Shown piece by piece: positions 36,663 through 44,884 of a DNA stretch of 64,000 bases (position 1 is the first letter of the stretch; each line of letters starts with the position of its first letter). The position numbers and the translations under genes were made by a program. The notes under the pieces were generated by a model. The model worked only from the letters and a program-made list of their open reading frames with translations. It did no database searches and had not been told where the DNA came from. The stretch comes from DATGKG01 sp963783145 (GTDB taxonomy: Bacteria > Desulfobacterota > Binatia > Binatales > Binataceae): contig CAWAMM010000002.1 in assembly GCA_963783145.1 (NCBI GenBank), positions 248,001 to 312,000 on the forward strand. Direction: 5' to 3'.

Positions 36663-37709
36663 ATGCCATCGCAAAAGCTCCTTCCCACGATGGTGGTGGG
36701 AAGTTATCCACAACCGGACTGGCTCATCGATCGCGAGAAGCTTAGCCATTTTGTTCCGCGCACTCGCGTTCCCGAGTTATGGCGCATCTCCGAGCAATGG
36801 CTGGAGCAGGCGCAGGATGATGCAACGATCATCGCGATCCGCGATATGGAGCGCGCCGGCGTCGACATCATCAGTGATGGCGAAATTCGCCGCGAAAGCT
36901 ATTCCAACAAATTTTCCAACGCTCTGGCCGGTCTCGATCCGAAGGAAGGAACACTGACGATTTCGAATGCGGGCCGTTCGGTGAGTATGCCGGTGCCGCT
37001 TTTCTCCGGCCCGGTGCGGCGTCTCGCGCCGGTCGAGGTGCGCGACGTGACGTTCCTGCGCGCGAATACCGATCGCACCATCAAGATTACGCTGCCCGGT
37101 CCGTTCACCATGTCCGAGCAGGCCGAGACCAACCATCATCGCGATCGCGAGGCGTTGGCGATGGAGCTTGCGATGGCGGTGAACGAAGAGGTGCGCGATC
37201 TCTTCGCCGCCGGCGCCGATATCGTGCAGCTCGACGAGCCATGGATGCAGCGCTTCCCCGAGCGCGCCAAACAGTACGGCGTGAAAGCAGTCAATCGGGC
37301 GCTCGAGGGCATCACCGGCACGACCGCGATTCACATCTGCTTCGGCTATGCCGCGGTGGTTCCGAATAAGCCTTCGGCGTATTCATTCCTGACGGAGCTG
37401 GAAGGATGCGTCGTCAACCAGGTCTCGATCGAGGCCGCGCAGCCCAGGCTCGACCTTGCCGTGCTGCGCGAGCTGCCGAGCAAGGTGATGATCATCGGAG
37501 TGATCGACCTCGGCGATAAGAATGTCGAAACGCCTGAGGTGGTCGCATCGCGGATCGATGCGGCTCTTAAGCACGTTCCGGCCGAGCGTCTCATCCTCGC
37601 GCCCGACTGCGGGATGAAATACCTCCCGCGCGAAACCGCCTTCGGAAAACTTACCGCGATGGTTGAAGGTGCGAAGTTGGTTCGCGCTCAACCGGTGCTC
37701 GCGAGGTGA
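36663..37709 (+). CDS. Methionine synthase II (MetE C-terminal-like) family protein
   Basis: The 348 residues match the zinc-dependent methyltransferase barrel of MetE and its short relatives: 'VVGSYPQPDWL' at the start, 'GVDIISDGEIRRESYSNKFSNAL', 'DIVQLDEPWMQRFPE', the zinc pair 'IHICFGYA', and the third ligand in 'LILAPDCGMKYLPRE'. It lacks the N-terminal half of true MetE. Such short proteins can act on methyl groups, on corrinoid proteins or on epoxyalkane:thiol reactions, so housekeeping methionine synthesis is not certain. Its position after a flavin monooxygenase suggests a catabolic demethylation or methyl-transfer step. Confidence 0.88.
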   Translation: MPSQKLLPTMVVGSYPQPDWLIDREKLSHFVPRTRVPELWRISEQWLEQAQDDATIIAIRDMERAGVDIISDGEIRRESYSNKFSNALAGLDPKEGTLTISNAGRSVSMPVPLFSGPVRRLAPVEVRDVTFLRANTDRTIKITLPGPFTMSEQAETNHHRDREALAMELAMAVNEEVRDLFAAGADIVQLDEPWMQRFPERAKQYGVKAVNRALEGITGTTAIHICFGYAAVVPNKPSAYSFLTELEGCVVNQVSIEAAQPRLDLAVLRELPSKVMIIGVIDLGDKNVETPEVVASRIDAALKHVPAERLILAPDCGMKYLPRETAFGKLTAMVEGAKLVRAQPVLAR

Positions 37710-37713
37710 CACC

Positions 37714-38163
37714 ATGACGGGCCCACAGCTGGGCGCGAATCGCGCCAACGACATCATTGAAGTTTGTAAGGCACAGTGGCCCGCTCATAAGAAACGACTG
37801 CAGCGGGTTCGTCAGGGCAGTGGCGGACGTGCTCAAGGTACCGCTGTCCGGAAATGCCGACGCCATAGTTGCGAGAATCAAGCTCGGCCCGTGGGAAGCG
37901 CTGACTGACGGTCGGGCCGCTAAAAATGCGGCAGATAGTCGACGGTTTGTCGTTGCCGGGTTAGCCGCGGCCTTGCATCAGCCACCAGGAGATCACGGTC
38001 ACGTCGTGGTCGTGGTCAGCGGCCCCCTCGATTCGAGGCATCGCAAGTATCCGATGGCGTATTGGGAAGACTTGGCGGGATTGGCAAGGAAGACCAAACC
38101 CTCAACTGGGCGTGGGACGAAGCCAACCGCGATCATGTCATCTACGCCTGCCGGACGGTTTAA
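37714..38163 (+). pseudogene. NlpC/P60-like peptidase gene with two compensating frame breaks
   Basis: The frame from ATG 37714 reads 'ANDIIEVCKAQWPAHK'. One extra base in GAAA at 37791-37794 moves it, and the sequence goes on as 'NDCSGFVRAVADVLKVPLSGNADAI' and 'FVVAGLAAALHQPPGDHGHVVVVVSGPL'. A missing base near 38075-38079 restores the first frame: 'GIGKEDQTLNWAWDEANRDHVIYACRTV', then TAA at 38161. The Cys of 'DCSGFV' and His of 'HGHV' fit a papain-like amidase or peptidase. Two opposite single-base breaks in one short gene could be real decay or read error. It starts 4 bases after the MetE-like gene. Confidence 0.72.
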
Positions 38164-38300
38164 GCGCCAGGGCTCCAATCTTTTCGAGCTCGATTGAATC
38201 GCTCGATTTGCGCTATGACCCCGCCTCGCAGTGTTCGCAGCGACCGCGGCGGTCCGACCTTAGTCGAGGGCCGTCGCAGGCGTGCCGAATTGATCCCTGG

Positions 38301-38510
38301 TCAGTGGACGTAGTGAGGTATCGTCACATTATGCGAGGTAAGGCTTCGCCGTGAAGTGCTCCGCGTCGAGAACCTCCGAGTATGCGGATTCAAGCGGCCC
38401 TTCGAGGTGGCCCATGGCGGCGGCGCCAGCTCAAGAATCTCGGGACATTCCAGCGCCGCATCAAGGATTTCAGCTTCGCGCTCGATCGCCTGTTCAACTA
38501 TAAAATGCAT
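38301..38510 (-). CDS. Possible small gene with a strong ribosome site, probably truncated or shifted
   Basis: A perfect GGAGGTGA stands 8 bases before the ATG, and the first 38 codons look like protein ('MHFIVEQAIEREAEILDAALE'). After that, this frame turns into Arg/Ser/Thr-rich noise, while another frame gives a protein-like stretch ('GHLEGPLESAYSEVLDAEHF') ending at TAA. A single frame shift near 38400 is likely. No family recognised. The rest of the gap 38164-38690 shows nothing that I can support. Confidence 0.4.
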   Translation of the reverse strand: MHFIVEQAIEREAEILDAALECPEILELAPPPWATSKGRLNPHTRRFSTRSTSRRSLTSHNVTIPHYVH

Positions 38511-38690
38511 GATGTTTTCACCTCCAGCAGATGGTCTCCTAGAGCAGGTCGCGGGCCAGCGCGGAGGAGCCGAAGTGTCTCAGGCTGGAACAGATTTGGC
38601 CTTGGATACGGACAATGGAGCGAACCGGGTGATTCGAAACAGAACGGTTGGTTTGGACAGGTGGCTAACCGAAGTCGCGATGGCGTCGCT

Positions 38691-39542
38691 TCACCATTCC
38701 TCGTGCAGTCCTTCGAGGAGCGGACGAGAGACCCCATAAGCCGTGACCGCCGCAAGCATGAGGAGCGGTGCGATCATCCCGCGCAGAGCCCATCGGTCGG
38801 TCGCGAAATCGCCCATCACTCCGCCCGTCAGGTAGACGATCCATAGGGTGATGGTAAGCGCCGCATGTTGCGCGGATGGCTGGCGGGGCGAGACTCGCAG
38901 GACCCTCCAGATGCGGCGGCGAAAGCGCAGGTGGGTTCGATCGCGCACCCAGAAGAGATACTCCGACATCGACTCGGCGAACTTGACCAGCGATCCGGTC
39001 ACGAAGGTGGTGTAGACATTCAACCCGCCGACTTTGCGGATGGAGACATTCTGCAACCCCATCGAAATCGTCAGCAGCGCAACCATGACGAAGAACTTGA
39101 GCGCGGGTTGCGGGGGAATGTTCGCGGTAAAGCCGTTGCCCGCGCCGGCGGCGACAAAAATCGCAATCAATAAAGTTTCCAATCCGATGGTAGCGGGAAA
39201 GGGCACCTCAATGTTGCGGCGCTTTTCCGCATCGTAAATGAACGCTCCCAGCATCAAGCCGAAAATGAACGTCGCGATTGGCCAGCCATGCCGCACGATC
39301 CCGATCCAATCGATTTGCGCGATGTGATGGGCCATCGCCACCGTATTCCCACTCATATGCGACACGTATAACCCGTAGAGCGAGACATAGCCTACGATGT
39401 CGACGAAGCCCGCCGTCCAGGTCATCAGTAGCGCGATGGTCACCCTTTCGAGTGAAGTCAGCGGGCCGGCAGTGGTGGGAGATTCCTGGCGCACGTTCTG
39501 GTAATCCGGGCGACATCTTAGCCCGCTCGATTGCGGCATCAA
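38691..39542 (-). CDS. DUF1275 (YoaK) family membrane protein
   Basis: The 283 residues have six predicted membrane segments and the DUF1275 signature: 'AGFVDIVGYVSLYGLYVSHMSGNTV' at the start and 'SMGLQNVSIRKVGGLNVYTTFVTGSLVKFAE' in the middle. The family is found in many bacteria; its role is not established. There is an unusual Arg-rich stretch between the fourth and fifth segments. It is divergent from the MFS gene, with only about 20 bases between the starts. Confidence 0.9.
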   Translation of the reverse strand: MMPQSSGLRCRPDYQNVRQESPTTAGPLTSLERVTIALLMTWTAGFVDIVGYVSLYGLYVSHMSGNTVAMAHHIAQIDWIGIVRHGWPIATFIFGLMLGAFIYDAEKRRNIEVPFPATIGLETLLIAIFVAAGAGNGFTANIPPQPALKFFVMVALLTISMGLQNVSIRKVGGLNVYTTFVTGSLVKFAESMSEYLFWVRDRTHLRFRRRIWRVLRVSPRQPSAQHAALTITLWIVYLTGGVMGDFATDRWALRGMIAPLLMLAAVTAYGVSRPLLEGLHEEW

Positions 39543-39561
39543 TACTGACTGATTAGGCTCG

Positions 39562-41340
39562 ATGCGGGTCGCTGATGCGCGCGCGCAACCTCAAACCTGG
39601 AGATTCGATTTCATCATGAGCGGTTTCGTTGCTTTCGGCGGTGCGCGCACCATCCCACGTCATCACGACGGCGCAAGTCCACAGGTCTCGGGATGGGCGC
39701 CGCTGCGACGGCGGGTGTTTTTCGCGCTCTGGATCGCCGCGCTCGCCTCCAACCTGGGCACCTGGATGCAAAATGTCGGCGCGGCGTGGCTGATGACCTC
39801 GCTCTCGAAATCGGCGCTGATGGTCTCGTTGATCCAGACCGCCTCCAGCCTGCCGATATTCTTCCTCGCACTGCCGGCGGGCGCGCTGGCCGATATCGTC
39901 GATCGGCGCAGGCTGCTGATTTTCTCGCAACTATGGATGATGGTGGCGGCGGGCATACTCGGCATCCTGACCTGGCTCGGGATGACCACCGAATGGACCG
40001 TGCTCGGGCTGAGCTTCATGCTCGGCATCGGCTCCGCGCTGAACGCGCCCGCGTGGCAGGCGATCATCCCCGAGCTGGTTCCCCGCGAAGAACTGACCAG
40101 CGCCATCACCCTTAACGGCATCAACTTCAATCTCGCGCGCGCGGCAGGCCCGGCGCTGGGTGGATTCGTGGTCGCATGGTTCGGGGCCGATGCGAATTTC
40201 CTGCTCAATGCGGCCTCGTTCCTGGGCGTGATGGTGGTGCTCTACGAATGGCGGCGCCAGACGCGTCCCGGCGTGTTGCCGGCTGAGCGCGTGCTGGGCG
40301 CGATTCGCGTCGGCGTCCGCTATGTGCGCTATGCGCCGCCGCTGCGCGCGGTCCTGGTGCGCACGGTGGCCTTCGTGTTCGGCGCCAGCGCGATGTGGGC
40401 AGTGCTGCCGCTCATCGCGCGGGTGCAACTCGGCCTCGGTGCGGCAGGCTTCGGCCTGTTGCTGGCATGGTTCGGCCTCGGCGCGGTGATCGGCGGCGCG
40501 ATGCTGACTCGGCTCCAGCAGCTCGTGTCACACGACAACATCGTGCATGGCGCGGCGGTGCTCTTCATCCTGATGACCGTCGGCCTCACGCTGACGCACG
40601 ACACCGTGCTCGCGAGCGCGTTGCTGGCGTTAGGTGGTGCGGCGTGGGTCTGTGCCTTCTCGATATTGAATGTGGCGGCGCAGCTCGCGGTGCCCAAATG
40701 GGTGCAGGGCCGCGCGCTGGCGGTCTATCAGATCGCGGTGCAAGGCGGACTGGCCGGTGCAAGCGCGCTCTGGGGTGTGATCGCGGTGAAATGGGGCCTG
40801 CAGATGGCGCTCTGGTGCGGCGCGGCCTCGATGCTCTCGGGGTTTGTGGTCTATCGATGGCGCCTCGCTGCCGTGGACGAGGTGAAAACCGACCCGGTCG
40901 ACCTGTGGGCGGAACCGGAGCTCTCGACCGCTATCGATCCGGAAAGTGGGCCGGCGCTAGTCACGATTGAGTATCTAATCGATCACGCCAAGACCGGCGA
41001 GTTCATCGCCGTCATGCGCGATCAACGGACCATGCGCTTGCGCGACGGTGCGATATTCTGGGGACTCTTCGTCGACATCACTCAGCCCGACCGCTTCGTC
41101 GAGATTTTCGTCAATGAGACCTGGCTCGAGCATCTGCGCGAGCATCACCGCATGATCGCGTCGGACGTGGCGTTGGTGAATCTGGCGAGATCATTCAGCC
41201 GCGCAGACAAGCTGCGGATAACCCATTTAATCTCCGCCGACGCGCTCGCGGGCAGCAATGTCGGCACTTTCGATCGCAACGCAGCAAGGACGACCACAGT
41301 CATTGCGCCGGAGCCGGTTCTAAAGAAGGTTTTGCCATGA
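39562..41340 (+). CDS. MFS transporter of the transmembrane secretion effector (EntS-like) family
   Basis: The 592-residue product has 10-12 membrane segments ('SNLGTWMQNVGAAWLMTSLSKSALMVSLIQTASSLPIFFLALPAGALADIVDRRRLL', typical of this branch) over residues about 50-430. A soluble C-terminal part (about 455-560) looks like an antibiotic-biosynthesis-monooxygenase-like ferredoxin fold ('TIEYLIDHAKTGEFIAVMRDQ'). This fusion is common in the family. Probably an exporter of a small molecule. ATG 39616 (GGAGA upstream) may be the true start. It overlaps the next gene by 4 bases (ATGA). Confidence 0.9.
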   Translation: MRVADARAQPQTWRFDFIMSGFVAFGGARTIPRHHDGASPQVSGWAPLRRRVFFALWIAALASNLGTWMQNVGAAWLMTSLSKSALMVSLIQTASSLPIFFLALPAGALADIVDRRRLLIFSQLWMMVAAGILGILTWLGMTTEWTVLGLSFMLGIGSALNAPAWQAIIPELVPREELTSAITLNGINFNLARAAGPALGGFVVAWFGADANFLLNAASFLGVMVVLYEWRRQTRPGVLPAERVLGAIRVGVRYVRYAPPLRAVLVRTVAFVFGASAMWAVLPLIARVQLGLGAAGFGLLLAWFGLGAVIGGAMLTRLQQLVSHDNIVHGAAVLFILMTVGLTLTHDTVLASALLALGGAAWVCAFSILNVAAQLAVPKWVQGRALAVYQIAVQGGLAGASALWGVIAVKWGLQMALWCGAASMLSGFVVYRWRLAAVDEVKTDPVDLWAEPELSTAIDPESGPALVTIEYLIDHAKTGEFIAVMRDQRTMRLRDGAIFWGLFVDITQPDRFVEIFVNETWLEHLREHHRMIASDVALVNLARSFSRADKLRITHLISADALAGSNVGTFDRNAARTTTVIAPEPVLKKVLP

Positions 41341-42149
41341 CAGACACACGCGATTTCCAGACCATCAAGGTTGAGGTCGACGGCCGCGGCCTCGGACGCC
41401 TGACGCTGAATCGGCCCGACCGCCTCAACGCGATCGGAGCGACCATGTTGCAGGAACTGGCCGATGCCGCGCGATGGTTCGACAGCCATCGCGAGTTGCG
41501 CGTAGTCATCATGAGTGGCGCGGGTCGCGCATTCTGCGCTGGCGCCGATTTGCAGGACTCGCCCGCCGCGGCGGCCGATTCAAAATCCAATAGCTGGCTC
41601 TATCGGCGCGAGGTTGGCCAGTACGGCCTGCGCGCCTCCGATGCGATCGAGCAGATGCGCGCGGTGACTATCGCGCAAGTGCACGGCTACGCGGTCGGCG
41701 GCGGCGTGGTGCTGATGGCGGTATGCGATCTGCGCGTCGCGGCCGAGGACGCATGGTTCTTCATCCCGGAAATCGATCTTGGAATTCCGCTCGCATGGGG
41801 TGGCATTCCCAAGCTGGTGCGCGAGATCGGGCCCGCGATGACCAAGGAGCTGGTGATGACGTGTCGCCGCTTCAGTCCTATGGAAGCCAAGCAGATGGGC
41901 TTTGTGAATCGGGTGGTGCCGCTCGCGAAGCTGCAGAGCGAGACCGAGGAACTCGCCCGCGAACTGATCGAGAAGCCGTCGGTACCGGTCGCGATCACCA
42001 AAGAACACGTCAACGCGGTGACGCGCGCGATGGGCGCCGGAATTACCGCATTCGGCGATGGCGACAGTCTGCTCGGAGCCTCGGCTACTGAGGAATCGCG
42101 GGCGGCCGCGCGGGCCTATCGCGAGAAGACTTTCCGCAAGAAAAGCTGA
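41337..42149 (+). CDS. Enoyl-CoA hydratase/isomerase family protein
   Basis: Crotonase-fold enzyme of 270 residues that acts on acyl-CoA thioesters. Motifs: 'LGRLTLNRPDRLNAIG' at the N-terminus, the oxyanion hole 'MSGAGRAFCAGADL', and 'AQVHGYAVGGGVVLMAVCDLRVA'. The later 'FIPEIDLGIPLAWGGIPKLVREIG' holds Glu at one of the usual catalytic positions. The exact reaction is open. It is translationally coupled to the upstream MFS transporter, a less usual pairing. Confidence 0.92.
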   Translation: MTDTRDFQTIKVEVDGRGLGRLTLNRPDRLNAIGATMLQELADAARWFDSHRELRVVIMSGAGRAFCAGADLQDSPAAAADSKSNSWLYRREVGQYGLRASDAIEQMRAVTIAQVHGYAVGGGVVLMAVCDLRVAAEDAWFFIPEIDLGIPLAWGGIPKLVREIGPAMTKELVMTCRRFSPMEAKQMGFVNRVVPLAKLQSETEELARELIEKPSVPVAITKEHVNAVTRAMGAGITAFGDGDSLLGASATEESRAAARAYREKTFRKKS

Positions 42150-42243
42150 CGAACTTGGTGTGGCGAAAGGAGTCATTATTTCGCAGCGAAAAAATGACTT
42201 TTGGACTTGCCAACCGCGAACCAATAATGCGAGTTTCACGCGC

Positions 42244-42438
42244 ATGAAATGCCCGGTATGTGAACTGTTCGGCCGTGAGTTGCATTTTCAGAGCCGTCGC
42301 CTGCTCGACCAGCATTCGTCGAGGTTTCACGGACTGTCTGCAACTCAACTCGAAGACCGCGATCAGGGCGATCAACCGGAAGCGAACCGACCGATGGAAA
42401 AGAGCGAGGGCCTGCGGGCGCGACGCTTTCTCCATTAA
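42244..42438 (+). CDS. Small protein with a C2H2-type zinc-finger pattern
   Basis: The 64 residues begin 'MKCPVCELFGRELHFQSRR' and continue 'LLDQHSSRFHGLS', that is Cys-x2-Cys, then His-x4-His after 18 residues, a pattern that can bind zinc. The rest is charged and probably disordered. No clear ribosome site precedes the ATG. Function unknown. The gene is plausible because the Cys/His pattern is rare by chance. Confidence 0.45.
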   Translation: MKCPVCELFGRELHFQSRRLLDQHSSRFHGLSATQLEDRDQGDQPEANRPMEKSEGLRARRFLH

Positions 42439-42575
42439 GCCTGGATCGTACGGTAGCTGAGGGGCCGGCTATCGACATCTGAAATTTTCCGTGGCGCAAG
42501 ATCGCTTTGGCGCGGCGCACACCATTGATCTATCGTGGCGCTGCGAAATCTCTTCCATAGCGAGGACGCCCCATC

Positions 42576-43346
42576 ATGTTTCGTCTCGACAATAAAGTCG
42601 CGGTAGTCACCGGCGCGGGTTCCGGCATCGGCAACGCCATCGCCAACACTTTCGCGAGCGTCGGCGCGCGCGTGTTCGTGCTCGAGGCCAACCTCGAGGC
42701 GGGGCAGGCCGCGGTCGAGCGAATCCGCACCGCGGGCGGCAAGGCCGATGCGATCGCATGCGACGTAGCGAAGCTCGCCTCGGTCACGGAGGCCTTTGCG
42801 CGAGTCGATCACGAGGCGCATCGAGTCGACGTGCTAGTCAACAACGCCGGCATCGCGCACGTCGGCACGGTCGAGACCACCTCGGAGGCCGACTTCGATC
42901 GCATCTACAGCGTCAATGTGAAAGGCGTGTATCTATGCTCGCAGGCCGGCATCAAGCTGATGCTGCGCGACGGCGGCGGCGTGATCCTCAACCTCGCGTC
43001 GATCGCGTCGCTGATTGGGCTGACTGATCGCTTCGCGTACTCGATGAGCAAGGGCGCGGTGCTGACGATGACCAAATCGATCGCGGTCGACTACGTGAAG
43101 CGCAACATCCGCTGCAACTGCGTGTGCCCGGCGCGGGTTCATACGCCGTTCGTGGACGGATATCTGCGCAACAACTATCCGGGCCGCGAACAGGAGATGT
43201 TCAAGGAGCTTTCGGAATATCAACCCATCGGCAGAATGGGCACGCCCGAGGAAGTGGCGACGCTGGCGCTGTATTTGTGTTCGGATGAGGCATCCTTCAT
43301 CACCGGCCAGGCATATCCCATCGACGGTGGGGTATTGGCGTTTTGA
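42576..43346 (+). CDS. SDR-family NAD(P)-dependent oxidoreductase
   Basis: Classical short-chain dehydrogenase of 256 residues. The nucleotide-binding loop is 'VVTGAGSGIGNAI', the structural motif 'VLVNNAGIAHVG', the active site Ser in 'LNLASIAS' with Tyr/Lys in 'YSMSKGAVL', and the C-terminal 'GQAYPIDGGVLAF' is typical of SDRs that include sugar or hydroxyacid dehydrogenases. Acidic 'LEANLEAGQ' after the second strand favours NAD over NADP. GAGGA precedes the ATG. It stands alone and converges on the TetR gene. Confidence 0.93.
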   Translation: MFRLDNKVAVVTGAGSGIGNAIANTFASVGARVFVLEANLEAGQAAVERIRTAGGKADAIACDVAKLASVTEAFARVDHEAHRVDVLVNNAGIAHVGTVETTSEADFDRIYSVNVKGVYLCSQAGIKLMLRDGGGVILNLASIASLIGLTDRFAYSMSKGAVLTMTKSIAVDYVKRNIRCNCVCPARVHTPFVDGYLRNNYPGREQEMFKELSEYQPIGRMGTPEEVATLALYLCSDEASFITGQAYPIDGGVLAF

Positions 43347-43426
43347 GGCGTATGAGGTTCTCAGCCCGATGGTTGCCTTAACATTTTTCAAACGCGAACT
43401 CTTCCTCCTGTCATTCAACACAGTCG

Positions 43427-43446
43427 CTGAGGCAAGCTTGCCTCAG
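43427..43446. repeat. Perfect 20-bp palindrome between convergent genes
   Basis: CTGAGGCAAGCTTGCCTCAG lies between the SDR and TetR stops. Outside it, TGTCATTC on the left and GAATGACA on the right also pair, so the whole element (about 43409-43454) forms a long hairpin. Similar 'TCATTCTGAGG' elements are scattered in many bacterial genomes. A bidirectional terminator role is possible, although no T tract is adjacent. Confidence 0.5.
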
Positions 43447-43473
43447 AATGACAAAAAGGAAAGAAGCTTGCTG

Positions 43474-44061
43474 CTATTTCCTTCGCCCCGCTGATTGCGC
43501 GCGAAGCAGTTTGAAAAAGTCGTCGACCAACATTCCCGGGTCGGCGCTGCCTTTGCCGCTGACCGATAGATGCCCAGCCAACGCGAGGTCAACCGCGCCA
43601 TGCGCCAGGGCGAGCATCAGCGAGGCGATCCGATCGGGATTCCCCCGCGGTAACTGACGGGCGGCCTGGGCAGCCGCGACAATCGAAATCAGGGAGCCAC
43701 GTGAGCTTCCTGCCGCCTGGCCGAGTTCCTCGGAGCCGTGGGTCCAGGCGCCGAAGGTCAGCCTGAAACGCTGCGGATGCTCTTGCGCCCATCGCACGTA
43801 CCCATGCATCAGGCTGCGGAGTGATTCGAGCGGGCTGCGGTTGCCGCGCTGGGCCATGCTCATCGCCCTGGCCTGGTAGTTGAGTTCCCGGCTCGCGATG
43901 GCCGCCAACAAATCCTCCTTGCTGGCGAAATGCTTGTAGGGGGCGTTGTGCGAAACCCCGGCGCGTTTGCCGACCTCGCGCAGGGTGACGGCGGCGGGGC
44001 CGCCGCTATCGAGGAGCTCGGCGGCAATTGCGACCAGCCGGTCGCGAGTTTCCTGCGTCAT
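43474..44061 (-). CDS. TetR/AcrR-family transcriptional repressor
   Basis: The 195 residues have a TetR helix-turn-helix (about 5-55: 'LVAIAAELLDSGGPAAVTLREVGKRAGVSHNAPYKHFASKEDLLAAI') and an alpha-helical ligand domain of the TetR_C WHG type ('WTHGSEELG'). ATG 44061 lies 6 bases after a good -10 box, so the mRNA is probably leaderless; the frame extends to 44100, but that part lies in the promoter. Two perfect operators sit directly upstream. The likely targets are this gene and the divergent exported SRPBCC gene. Confidence 0.93.
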   Translation of the reverse strand: MTQETRDRLVAIAAELLDSGGPAAVTLREVGKRAGVSHNAPYKHFASKEDLLAAIASRELNYQARAMSMAQRGNRSPLESLRSLMHGYVRWAQEHPQRFRLTFGAWTHGSEELGQAAGSSRGSLISIVAAAQAARQLPRGNPDRIASLMLALAHGAVDLALAGHLSVSGKGSADPGMLVDDFFKLLRAQSAGRRK

Positions 44062-44067
44062 GGATGA

Positions 44068-44096
44068 ATAACAGCGCACGAGGTTGACACGGTCAA
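44068..44096 (-). promoter_or_regulatory. Sigma-70-type promoter of the TetR gene
   Basis: On the minus strand, TTGACC (44096-44091) and TGTTAT (44073-44068) are spaced by 17 bases. The -35 box lies inside the first operator, so bound repressor would block it. Transcription would begin at or next to the ATG at 44061, which implies a leaderless message. Confidence 0.65.
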
Positions 44097-44098
44097 CC
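44082..44098. promoter_or_regulatory. TetR operator 1
   Basis: Perfect inverted repeat GGTTGAC-acg... read as GGTTGACACGGTCAACC: 7-bp arms and a 3-base centre. It overlaps the -35 box of the tetR promoter. The same arms recur in operator 2, centre to centre 27 bp away. Confidence 0.8.
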
Positions 44099-44108
44099 AA
44101 GGGCGTTA

Positions 44109-44125
44109 GGTTGACAACGTCAACC
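44109..44125. promoter_or_regulatory. TetR operator 2
   Basis: Perfect inverted repeat GGTTGACAACGTCAACC with the same 7-bp arms as operator 1. It contains TTGACA (44111-44116) in the plus direction, followed 17-18 bases later by an AT-containing CGTTAA, so it may cover the -35 box of the divergent exported-protein gene. Confidence 0.78.
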
Positions 44126-44206
44126 CACGTGACCCGTTAATGACGAATCGGGGCCGAACCGGGCTCGCGCCTGTCCCCGATTCTTCAGGGCCAGGAGGTA
44201 TCCATC

Positions 44207-44875
44207 ATGTCCAAAACGCCGGTTATCGTTCTCGCCGTGATGCTTTTGAATATTGTCGCTCGCGGAGCAGAGGCCGGGCCTTGCGCTCCACCGCCGGGAT
44301 TCATCGATACGCCGCATCCCGCGGTCGTGCCCGTCGATCAGCTGGTTTCCCACGTCGAGGAAATCACCATCGATCGCCCGCTGTCCGTGACCTTGGACAT
44401 CGTCAACAAGCCGCTGAAAGATGTGGTCCATCAAACCAGCGGATTGCCCGGCGTCGCGGGAGATTACGTTTTGACCGGTGGTGAATTCGGTGCTCCGGGC
44501 TCGCGGCGCGTGGTCTGCCTCACCGACGGTTCTACCCTCGAGGAACAATCATTGGAGCGCGAGCACAGCGATAAATCGTACCGATTTCGCTATGTCGTTT
44601 GGAATTACACGACCGAAAAAGCCCGCCCCATCGTCTACGGTCTCGGCCGCTTTGTTTATTCGGAAACCAGCCCGGGCAGTACGCACATAACCTGGACCTA
44701 CTCGTTCCAGCTCAATCGGGAGCGATTTCCCGGCTTTCTCGGGAGCCTCGGCGACTATCTGTTTCGCGTAAGCTTCCTCGATCGTCAATACGCCGAGTTG
44801 ATGCGCGGGACGTTGGAGGGCTACAAGACCGCCGCCGCGGCCACGGCAAACAAAATGGAGGTCGGGAAAAAATAA
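44207..44875 (+). CDS. Exported SRPBCC-fold protein
   Basis: The 222 residues begin with a signal peptide (about 1-23: 'IVLAVMLLNIVARGAEAG'). The mature part fits the START/SRPBCC polyketide-cyclase-like fold: 'EEITIDRPLSVTLDIVNKPL', a middle with 'FRYVVWNYTTEKARPIVYGLGRFVYSE', then 'THITWTYSFQLN' and a long C-terminal helix. Such folds bind hydrophobic ligands. A periplasmic SRPBCC protein is less common than a cytoplasmic one. CCAGGAGGT precedes the ATG. The divergent TetR gene and its twin operators suggest it is induced by the ligand of the repressor. Confidence 0.82.
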   Translation: MSKTPVIVLAVMLLNIVARGAEAGPCAPPPGFIDTPHPAVVPVDQLVSHVEEITIDRPLSVTLDIVNKPLKDVVHQTSGLPGVAGDYVLTGGEFGAPGSRRVVCLTDGSTLEEQSLEREHSDKSYRFRYVVWNYTTEKARPIVYGLGRFVYSETSPGSTHITWTYSFQLNRERFPGFLGSLGDYLFRVSFLDRQYAELMRGTLEGYKTAAAATANKMEVGKK

Positions 44876-44884
44876 CCAATCACT

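Noticed and set aside
35336..36688. 450-codon open frame on the minus strand
   Set aside because: It is fully antisense to the flavin monooxygenase gene (35429-36634), which has clear family motifs; the minus frame has biased, Arg/His/Ala-rich composition and no recognisable domain.
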